Positions 41,110 to 48,085 of a stretch of DNA of 48,085 nucleotides are shown here, piece by piece. The first letter of the stretch is position 1, and each line of letters starts with the position of its first letter. The notes under the pieces were generated by a model, which was not told where the DNA came from, searched no databases, and saw nothing but the letters and a program-made list of their open reading frames with translations. A program made the position numbers and the translations under genes. The stretch is from Deltaproteobacteria bacterium (GTDB lineage Bacteria; Desulfobacterota; Syntrophia; Syntrophales; JAFGIO01), in assembly GCA_016929555.1 (NCBI GenBank), contig JAFGIO010000069.1:1-48085 (forward strand). The letters are read 5' to 3'.

Positions 41110-43866
41110 TCATCTCCCAACGGCAAAGGCCTTTTCCTCAGGGACCTCGAGGGCAGGATTGACGTTGATGTTCTTTTCGGGATCCCCCCAGATCATATTG
41201 GGATCGGGCGGATAGTTCCCCCACCAGTTCTGCCTTGCATCGATGTAAATGGAAGAGAACGCACGGATGGCTATCTCATTGTCTATAAAATTGTTGAAAT
41301 GTATGGAGGGGTTCGACATGCCCACACAATTGACGGCCCCCTCGCCCCGGTTGCCGCTGAAGGTGCTGTACCGGATCCGGGGAGCTGTATCGTTACGGCA
41401 GTAAACGCCGCTCTGGGCGTTGTCGGCGATGTGGCAGAAAGAGATATCCGGATCCCCGAAATAGATATCGAAAGCGACGGAGGCGTTTCTCACAAAGCAA
41501 TAGGCGAAGGCGCTGTTGACTTCTGTCGCCTTTTTGAACCTGACGGCACTTCTGTAGAAGCCGGGAGAGGCGGATACGGCCGAAGCGCAAAAGTGGATGG
41601 GATTGTCCTGCGTCCCTCTGGCCATCACGCCGCCGTCTTCCACGTTGATGGACATGTTCTGATCGTACTGAATCGTTACTCCCGGTTCGATGTAAAGGGT
41701 TGCGCCGCCGTCCACGGTGAGATCCCTCGACACCCGGTAGGGGCTGTTGGCGAGGGTCAGAAAGGCGTCTGTCTTGACGGCACCGCCTAAAACCTGCGGA
41801 AGGATCTGGATTTGCAGAGGCTTCCCTTCCGGGGGGGGGCCGCTCAAGACGGAGGCGATGTTGATCCGTCCTCGAATCCTTGCAAGGACTTCCAGCGCTT
41901 CCGGGGCGCCCCACCAGTTATTCAACGCATGTACGGGTTCACCGGTCATATCCGCCGACATGTCCAGAGGTTTGTTGTCGATGATCGTATTTTCTTCGAT
42001 CACGGCCTGGCTTGCTTGGATGGCGACACCCGTGGAGCCGTTCCGCGCGATCGTGTTGCGGCGGATCACGGGAGAGGCCGATTGGATCAGGATGCCCGTC
42101 CTGTCGTTGTCCAGGATACGGTTATCCAAAAGCAACGGCTGGGCCCCCGCTATGACCACCACAGCCGCCTCCCGATTTTTATGGATGGTGTTGCGGGACA
42201 CCAGGGGCTTCGAAAAGGCGCCCGCTATTTTGAGGGCCGAGCCGTTCTCCGTAAGTTCGCAGACCTCGATCCGAGGCGAGGAGGCTTCCAAGGCAACGGC
42301 CGTTATGGCGTTGCGGATGCGGCAATGAGCAAGCAGGTTCTCCTTCTCCTTGACATTGGAATAGACAATGCCTGTCCAGGGCTTGTCCTCCTGATACGCA
42401 TCGAAGAGGATCAGACGCTCGACATCGCCCGCTGCGTGCAGGCGCCCTTCCACAATAAGGGCGCCTCCCTTGGAGCGGATTTCGGTTCCCGGCTCGATGG
42501 TCAGAAGCGCCATGTCCCTGACCACGACGTCATCTTCCATGATATAGGGGCTGGCACCGGCATACCAGGTAGAGTCCACATCGAGGGTTCCGGAAACGGG
42601 CGTCGGCCCGGGCGCCAAGGGCATGCCCGCGATAGTCCCTGTTTTCTCGCCTTCATTTCCGGCCAGATCATAGGCCGCTATCTGATAATAGTACCTTTTG
42701 CCGTTCGTCAGGTTCTCATCGCGGAGTTCGTCGAACTCCGTCCGGGCGATCTCCCGGTAACCGGAAAGGGGGGTGTCGCTGCGATACACACGATACCCTG
42801 CCAGATCGGCGGCGGCCGATTTCTCCCAGTTCAAGAGAACCGTTGCATTGCGGCCCAACGCTGATGGCTCTCCGGGCTTGTCAGGAGGCACTGTATCGAG
42901 CGTGACGGTTCCGATGGCATCGATCCAGTCGACTCTGTTTCCGGTATCATCGGTGAGGTGTCCCGTGATGACGGCCCCGGAAACAGCATCGCCGGGGAGA
43001 ACCTTGTAGATCCCGAGGTAACCGCCCGGCTCGACCTCCTCCATGTCGATATGCTTCTTGAAATCTCCGATATCGAAGGATGCCCGCATCTTTGGCGAGC
43101 CTTGAATGACGACCTTGATCTCGTCTCCGGCCCTCTTGGGAAGGTTCTTCGTATCCTGGGTAAGCAGGGTGATGACGGGTGGCCTCAAGGCCTCGGCCAG
43201 CGGCGGTGAGGGAATGGTCTTGACCATCTCTCGGAAGAGATCGTCACAGGCGCGAAGCAGTTGGATATCCCTCACGTTCATGGCCGTGGCAATTACCGTT
43301 GCAATAATGCCTACCGGGGTCGTTGCGATGCCCCCCTCGTGGATGCGGACCACGTGCTTGCCGCTCCAGAGAAAGTGCCCCGTCTTCGCATCGAACATCC
43401 GGATGTCCGCACCGACGGAAACCTGTGAATAGACAAGCGCAAAGAGCTTGTCAAAATTGGATATGTCCCCGTAGACGACGGCATCGACGCCCAGGATCTT
43501 TCCCAAATCCGCTGGCGCAGTCCTTTTGATGGCCTCCGGATCGGCGAGGTTGGCCTTTGTCAAGAGATCATCCACCCTGGCAAGTTCCATATCCATGTAT
43601 GGCAATGAACTGAAATGGTTGTAGAAACCCTTTCTAACGGCCTCGTATCCCGCTTTGCCTTGAGACTGGTCGTAGAAAGGAAGAACGGCCACGGTTCGCG
43701 GCTTGTGGGTTTCCATATAGGGATCCACCTGATAGGTGCCCTCGAAGAGCGATCGTATCTCCGGGGCAATCGCCGTTGTCTTCGTGGCGATGACACAGCT
43801 CTGATTCATGACGAGCAAAAGGAGCAGTAGGATGAAAAGAACCGACGCCTTGAATCCTTTTTTCAT
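41110..43866 (-). CDS. Lipoprotein with DUF799/GNA1162 domain, FN3 domain and parallel beta-helix
   Basis: The start is ATG at 43866 with GGAGGAG 3 bases upstream, giving 918 residues. The lipobox is MNQSC near residue 24. Residues 25-220 match DUF799 (GNA1162-like): RTVAVLPFYDQSQ, LGVDAVVYGDI and GHFLWSGKHVV. A FN3-like domain (about 310-400) and a right-handed beta-helix with ladders such as LLDNRILDNDRTGILIQ and VIRRNTIARNGSTGV follow. The NWWG turns (NNWWGAPE and QNWWGNYP) recur in such surface helices. It is probably anchored to the outer membrane and could bind glycan or other surface material. Confidence 0.8.
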   Translation of the reverse strand: MKKGFKASVLFILLLLLLVMNQSCVIATKTTAIAPEIRSLFEGTYQVDPYMETHKPRTVAVLPFYDQSQGKAGYEAVRKGFYNHFSSLPYMDMELARVDDLLTKANLADPEAIKRTAPADLGKILGVDAVVYGDISNFDKLFALVYSQVSVGADIRMFDAKTGHFLWSGKHVVRIHEGGIATTPVGIIATVIATAMNVRDIQLLRACDDLFREMVKTIPSPPLAEALRPPVITLLTQDTKNLPKRAGDEIKVVIQGSPKMRASFDIGDFKKHIDMEEVEPGGYLGIYKVLPGDAVSGAVITGHLTDDTGNRVDWIDAIGTVTLDTVPPDKPGEPSALGRNATVLLNWEKSAAADLAGYRVYRSDTPLSGYREIARTEFDELRDENLTNGKRYYYQIAAYDLAGNEGEKTGTIAGMPLAPGPTPVSGTLDVDSTWYAGASPYIMEDDVVVRDMALLTIEPGTEIRSKGGALIVEGRLHAAGDVERLILFDAYQEDKPWTGIVYSNVKEKENLLAHCRIRNAITAVALEASSPRIEVCELTENGSALKIAGAFSKPLVSRNTIHKNREAAVVVIAGAQPLLLDNRILDNDRTGILIQSASPVIRRNTIARNGSTGVAIQASQAVIEENTIIDNKPLDMSADMTGEPVHALNNWWGAPEALEVLARIRGRINIASVLSGPPPEGKPLQIQILPQVLGGAVKTDAFLTLANSPYRVSRDLTVDGGATLYIEPGVTIQYDQNMSINVEDGGVMARGTQDNPIHFCASAVSASPGFYRSAVRFKKATEVNSAFAYCFVRNASVAFDIYFGDPDISFCHIADNAQSGVYCRNDTAPRIRYSTFSGNRGEGAVNCVGMSNPSIHFNNFIDNEIAIRAFSSIYIDARQNWWGNYPPDPNMIWGDPEKNINVNPALEVPEEKAFAVGR

Positions 43867-43910
43867 ACACTCCTCCACAACGCGGATCGCCCCCTGAGGC
43901 TCAGGAAAGC

Positions 43911-44306
43911 CTACTCGGATTTCACAGGTTCCTTGTCCTTGGGACCGGCTTGTTCATTTTTGAGCATCTCGACGATGAACTGATTCCCATCGGATGGTGC
44001 GATCTGAATAAACTTATAGGGAATGGCCACGGGTTCCCGCCCGGTAGCGAGGGTTCGATGTGTGAGGACCCAAACGGCCCCGGACGTCGTGTCGACGAGA
44101 TAGGCGTTGTCTCCGCCTCCGGAAACAACCTGATATCTCCCCACGTCTGCGGCGAAAGTTGCGCTGCAAAAGGGAAGCATCCAAAAGAAGCCCGCCAAAA
44201 CCAGCATGGCGATCCCGACGACGAACACCCCATTTTGCCTGAAGCCTGCGGCCCCTTTCGGGTCATGGTTTATCGTTCCCTTTAGTGCTTTCTTCATCGG
44301 ATACAT
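43911..44306 (-). CDS. Small exported protein of unknown function
   Basis: This protein of 131 residues has a positively charged N-terminus, one hydrophobic segment (VFVVGIAMLVLAGFFWMLPF) and a signal-peptide-like cleavage region SATFAADVG. The remainder (YQVVSGGGDNAYLVDTTSGAVWVL) resembles a small beta-rich domain. I do not recognise the family. It lies between the two large exported genes, with AAGGA 9 bases before the ATG, and is likely a partner in the same assembly. Confidence 0.65.
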   Translation of the reverse strand: MYPMKKALKGTINHDPKGAAGFRQNGVFVVGIAMLVLAGFFWMLPFCSATFAADVGRYQVVSGGGDNAYLVDTTSGAVWVLTHRTLATGREPVAIPYKFIQIAPSDGNQFIVEMLKNEQAGPKDKEPVKSE

Positions 44307-44356
44307 AATTTGAATTCCTTACATAGGGTCTTAAAAGGAGTCCGATTCTACCGGAT

Positions 44357-46639
44357 TTAACGTCCGACGATCGTAACTTCTGCGCTGGGATCGCTTTCAA
44401 GGCCGTCAAGGCTCGAGGCCGTAACGACATAGGTCTTTTTCTTCCCCTTCTCCGGGGCGGGTTCCACGAATCCCGTTTTCTGAACCGTCTCGATCTTTTC
44501 GAGACCGAAAAACCGCTTTTCATAGACCGTATAATAGGCTATATCGGTCTCGGCGTTTGCCTTCCATCTCAGTTCCACCCGTCCTCCCCGAAGGTCAGCC
44601 GTGAATGCCCCGGGACGTTTCGGCCTGGACTTCGTCTCGACGGTGATGACATCGGAAAAGGCGCTGACGAGGCCGTCCTGATCTTCCGCCAGGATTCTGT
44701 AACGATAGACCATTCCATCCTTCAGATCCTTGTCGACATAATAGGTCCCGCCCCGAACTTTCGCAATGCGGTCAAATTCGCCCCCGTCCTTTCCTGGAGC
44801 CCGATAGATGTGATAGGTATCGATATCGCTCTCGGGATTCGCCGACCAGGAAAGGGGAACCTCCCTGACCTTTTGCGATTCGCCCCCGAGACCCTGCGGC
44901 TTCGATGGAACGGCCTTGGTTGTCCCCGATGCCACCTCGGACGGGTCGCTTTCGACATCCACCCTGTTGTATGCCCGGATGGTGTAATAATAGGTGGCAT
45001 CATCATCGAGCCTTTCCAAGCCCCTGGAAGCATCCGAGTAAGCCGTGTTGAGTCTGCCCTCGATCTTTTTGAGGAGCTCGTATTGCCCGATTTTCTCCCT
45101 GGACCAGTAGAGGTTGTAGCCTTGGACCTCTGTTTGGGGACTTGGCGTCCAAGACACGTCGATCCTTTTCACCAATCCGCTGGTGGCTGTCAGATTCTGG
45201 GGAGTCGGGGGTTTACCCTTTGTCATGACGGAAACGGTAACGGATGGCGAGCTTTCCGTTTCGGGATCTTCGAAAGACGTCACCCTGTAATAATAACGAA
45301 GATTGTCACCGAGCCCCTCCTTGTCCACATGCTGGATGATCCCGGGTTGTCCCGATGGCGGAGCGTCGATCTTCTTGATCCTGGTAAAGCTTCCGTCCTC
45401 CATCATGCTGCGGTATACATAATACCCATTGACGACGGGCGAGTTGACCGGTTCCCAGGTTAAAACCACCTCTCGGATCAAGTCTCCCTGAACGGATAAG
45501 CCTTTGACGATCGGCACCGTCGTTACTTTCATTGGAAATGAGAATTCGCTTTCCAGGTTCTTTTCGTTGTAGGCAAGGACCTGATAGTAGTAGTCCTCGC
45601 CGTCAGCGAGCCCATTGTCTATGAAGGTTACCTTGGACAGTTTATCCAGCGTCGAAAAGGCATCCCTTTCCATGCCAAGACTCTTTCCCAAGATATTTGC
45701 CACCTCGCGATAGGGGCCCGGCTCCACCTTGGACCGAAAGAGCTTGTAACCTTTCAATTTCAAAGGATCCTCGCTGCTGATTGGATTGGGAGCCCAGGTG
45801 AGATGCACGCTCTTGATATGGCCTTCGGCCCGCAGGATGACGGGCGGATTGGGGGTCAAGGCCGTTTCGGCCGCAATCAGACTCGAATATTCGCTCCTGC
45901 CGCCCTTGCTGTCGATGGAACGGATTTTATAGAAATAGGTGGTATTTCTATCCACTTCCTGATCGACGAATTCGGGCCTTGTCACGGTGGCGATTTTGGC
46001 GAAGGGCCCCTCTTCTGCAAGGCTTCTCATGACCTCGAAACCCACGGCCGTCTGGGAAGGGTCTTCCCAGCTCAAATATACCCGTTTGTTGCCCGCCCGT
46101 TTCCGGAAATTCACCGGGCCTTTGAAGGTGGGTTCTTCGTCCCTCCTTTCCACAATCTGAGTGGTGATGGTTTGGGCAATCATCGCGCCGAGTTTTCGGA
46201 CTTCGGTTGTCAGGCCCGCATCTCCAAGGGCACGCAACTGTGTGGAGAAGATCGAACGGCGCTGCTCAATATGGACGACGTTGCAGTTGATCGTGATCAC
46301 CGACCCCTTTTTCCCCACATTGCCTACGACGATGACATTCAATCCCAGACGTGTGCCTATGTGTAGGACATTATCGAGATTTTCATCCTGCCGAAGATCG
46401 TTGAGGCTGAGAAACGCTTCCAGCTCCTTGCGCTCGAGCACGGCCAGTGCAGGGTCCGCTTTCAACTCATCCACGAGCATATTGGTGACCGTGGTTCCAT
46501 AACCGGAGGCCTCGAGGCTCGGCGTCCCGAAGTTGAAGACCGAGATCTTCACGCTGGAATGCATTTCTGCACAGGCACTGGACGCGCTGAAAAGCAGGAC
46601 CATCGTCAAGACGACCCACAGACTCTTTCTTCCCCCCAT
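44357..46639 (-). CDS. CsgG-like exported protein with six FN3 domains
   Basis: This protein of 760 residues has a signal peptide ending SSACAEM. Residues 30-165 look like CsgG/FlgO-type domains: VKISVFNFG, VLERKELEAFLS, and LGLNVIVVGNVGKKG. Six fibronectin type III repeats follow, each with a WxP/A..D..GY.YRS-like strand, for example VNGYYVYRSM and VQGYNLYWSR. It would form or line a periplasmic or outer-membrane channel with an adhesive or spacer array. RBS GGGAGG lies 5 bases before the ATG. Confidence 0.8.
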   Translation of the reverse strand: MGGRKSLWVVLTMVLLFSASSACAEMHSSVKISVFNFGTPSLEASGYGTTVTNMLVDELKADPALAVLERKELEAFLSLNDLRQDENLDNVLHIGTRLGLNVIVVGNVGKKGSVITINCNVVHIEQRRSIFSTQLRALGDAGLTTEVRKLGAMIAQTITTQIVERRDEEPTFKGPVNFRKRAGNKRVYLSWEDPSQTAVGFEVMRSLAEEGPFAKIATVTRPEFVDQEVDRNTTYFYKIRSIDSKGGRSEYSSLIAAETALTPNPPVILRAEGHIKSVHLTWAPNPISSEDPLKLKGYKLFRSKVEPGPYREVANILGKSLGMERDAFSTLDKLSKVTFIDNGLADGEDYYYQVLAYNEKNLESEFSFPMKVTTVPIVKGLSVQGDLIREVVLTWEPVNSPVVNGYYVYRSMMEDGSFTRIKKIDAPPSGQPGIIQHVDKEGLGDNLRYYYRVTSFEDPETESSPSVTVSVMTKGKPPTPQNLTATSGLVKRIDVSWTPSPQTEVQGYNLYWSREKIGQYELLKKIEGRLNTAYSDASRGLERLDDDATYYYTIRAYNRVDVESDPSEVASGTTKAVPSKPQGLGGESQKVREVPLSWSANPESDIDTYHIYRAPGKDGGEFDRIAKVRGGTYYVDKDLKDGMVYRYRILAEDQDGLVSAFSDVITVETKSRPKRPGAFTADLRGGRVELRWKANAETDIAYYTVYEKRFFGLEKIETVQKTGFVEPAPEKGKKKTYVVTASSLDGLESDPSAEVTIVGR

Positions 46640-46707
46640 TTCAACCTCCCGGCACCAACGACTTTATTAGCAATCCTTCAACCTTTCAGATATATAGACA
46701 ACCGCCA

Positions 46708-48085
46708 TCAAGTACCGGAGACGAGCAATTCTATGAATTCCTGAGATTTTTTGGATATGGGCGTGGCAATGCCCTTCGTCTTTTCGTCATAGATCGCATC
46801 CATGTACTTCTCTATGGCAATTTCGTAGTTTCGCCTTCTAAGTCTCTGCTGTTCTGCCTCATTGAAATACTCGACTTCGAGACTCTGGTAGTTTTTCAAT
46901 ACGCTTTGTCCCATCTCGGAAACCTTGACGTTGGTCAGTTCATCGAGGACTTCGGTTTCTGTTGAAAGTTCCAGCGGATCATAGGCGATGCCGGCCGCAG
47001 GCACGGCGTCCTGATAGGGGTCTTCCTTGATAAGCTTGCCCGCGAGGGTATTCGTAAAAACATTCTCGCCGGTCATGGTATCCACAAGCTTATAGGATAT
47101 CTCGATGAGAGCGCTGATTTTTGCGATTCCCCTCTTATGGGGGATAAACTGATAATTGCGTTTTTTGACGGTCCGGGGCGGTGAGTTCTTGAATTCCTCG
47201 GGCGTCGGCTTGGGGTGAAGAATCAACCAGTCCGAGAATTCCGGATTGTGGACTACCTCCTCATCGACGAGGACTTTCACTTGACTGATGCTGGCGTTAT
47301 CCGTCCTTTCAGACGAAAAATGAAGGACGTCCCCCATGATGAAGGTGTCGATGCCCCGCATTTTGCCGAGGGTCTGTGCCGATTTCAGGTCCACGATGCC
47401 CGTTTGTCCCAACTGCATCTCCCGCAGGATGGACTGCAGGTTCTCGCGCTCAATGATCCTGAGGTCGCCGCTGGCGCTTTTATGAAGATAGGCAATCAGT
47501 TTGTTGGCTGCTATCTTGCCCGCATCCTTGTTGTTGCTGGGGCTGCCGAAGTCAAAAACCGCAATGGACTTTCGGATTCGCTTATTGATATTGTCTTTAG
47601 CGACTAGAACCTTATGGAACAAATCGCGGTAATTCGGATTGAGCTGTTCTATCTGCTGGTACCAGACGAGGCTGTTGCCCCATAATTCCTTTTCGGCGTA
47701 CCTGTCGGCTCGCTCCATCAATTTCGCACAGAAGCTATTGACGAACTCTTTGTAGGCGGCCTCATCCTGCAGGGTGGCCGAGTAGTTCCTGGCCAGGGTC
47801 GTTTTCTTCATGGCTGCGTAGAATTTATCCTGGTTCACGAGCTTTACGGCGTCATCGAAGTAGATTTGAGCCACCTTGGCCTTCAGACTGCCCAATTTAT
47901 CGAAGAGTTTCCGATTCTCCGGACCGTATTCCCCGGCCTTCTCGAACATCAGGATTGCCCTGTCCCACTTCAGGGCCTGAGCGGCCTTTTCAGCTTCGGC
48001 AATGAAATAGTCAGGATTGTCCTTTGATTTGGCCTCCTCGTATAGAGCGGCCACATCGTAATAACCCGGATTGAGGTCCATCGCC
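46708..48085 (-). CDS. TPR/CsgG-like exported protein, N-terminal part beyond window end
   Basis: The frame is open to the window edge and the visible start (MDLNPGYYDVAALYEEAK) looks like the middle of a TPR, so the gene continues to the right. The first 170 visible residues are helical repeats. Then comes a CsgG-like domain: KSIAVFDFGSPSNNKD, IIERENLQSILREMQLG and IDTFIMGDVLHF. The C-terminal part adds a long insert with a VDTMTGENVFTNTLAG segment. It is the first gene of the exported-protein set. Its signal peptide and full length are unknown. Confidence 0.75.
   Translation of the reverse strand, partial: AMDLNPGYYDVAALYEEAKSKDNPDYFIAEAEKAAQALKWDRAILMFEKAGEYGPENRKLFDKLGSLKAKVAQIYFDDAVKLVNQDKFYAAMKKTTLARNYSATLQDEAAYKEFVNSFCAKLMERADRYAEKELWGNSLVWYQQIEQLNPNYRDLFHKVLVAKDNINKRIRKSIAVFDFGSPSNNKDAGKIAANKLIAYLHKSASGDLRIIERENLQSILREMQLGQTGIVDLKSAQTLGKMRGIDTFIMGDVLHFSSERTDNASISQVKVLVDEEVVHNPEFSDWLILHPKPTPEEFKNSPPRTVKKRNYQFIPHKRGIAKISALIEISYKLVDTMTGENVFTNTLAGKLIKEDPYQDAVPAAGIAYDPLELSTETEVLDELTNVKVSEMGQSVLKNYQSLEVEYFNEAEQQRLRRRNYEIAIEKYMDAIYDEKTKGIATPISKKSQEFIELLVSGT

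Noticed and set aside
1-48085. CRISPR array, tRNA or rRNA genes
   Set aside because: No regularly spaced repeats, no tRNA-like acceptor/T-loop pattern and no rRNA sequence were recognised.

Overview
The window looks like chromosomal DNA of a Gram-negative, probably anaerobic deltaproteobacterium (Desulfobacterota, perhaps Syntrophales-like). This is an inference from the valS-nadC-birA-coaX gene order, an OFA-family transporter, NikR, a Cam-type gamma carbonic anhydrase, a C_GCAxxG_C_C protein and a DAHP synthase-prephenate dehydratase fusion. I see no rRNA, tRNA, CRISPR array or intact insertion sequence. Most genes are on the minus strand.

Bases 1-4.8 kb hold the 3' end of a membrane glycosyltransferase, then a minus-strand set (NAD-dependent epimerase, a 57-residue unknown ORF, and a UbiA-family enzyme like polyprenyl-phosphate phosphoribosyltransferase), then a lone plus-strand epimerase. 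Bases 4.9-14.5 kb hold eight tightly packed minus-strand genes. In transcription order they are a DUF2334 deacetylase, an LpxB-related protein, GT2, GNAT, a second LpxB-like protein, an MsbA-type ABC exporter, GT2 and GT39. Upstream lie lptB and a single lptF/G permease gene (14.9-16.8 kb) behind a near-perfect sigma-70 promoter. Both Lpt proteins and both LpxB-like proteins resemble cyanobacterial forms more than proteobacterial ones. Together they could make, flip and transport an unusual envelope glycolipid, and this is the best candidate for an undescribed system.

Bases 17-23 kb hold an FAD-dependent dehydrogenase and a divergent OFA-family MFS transporter, then a fused aroF-pheA gene. 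The fused gene is preceded by a promoter, a Phe-rich leader peptide, mutually exclusive hairpins and an intrinsic terminator, which together form a classical phenylalanine attenuator. The prephenate dehydratase domain carries DRF where the family has TRF.

Bases 23-30.5 kb are accessory genes: an orphan PAS histidine kinase, DUF2177, a truncated PlsC, a six-helix CDF-like protein with winged-helix-like segments at both ends, a C_GCAxxG_C_C protein, an enoyl-CoA hydratase, nikR with a probable NikR box, and a gamma carbonic anhydrase.

Bases 30.6-39.8 kb are housekeeping genes. Transcribed leftward, they are mutL, miaA, a TPR/SLH lipoprotein, valS, nadC, birA and coaX. Bases 40-48 kb hold a run of five exported proteins: a TPR/CsgG-like protein (cut by the window end), a CsgG-like protein with six FN3 domains, a small exported protein, a DUF799 lipoprotein with FN3 and beta-helix domains, and an LPP20-like protein. 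They may form an outer-membrane or surface assembly.
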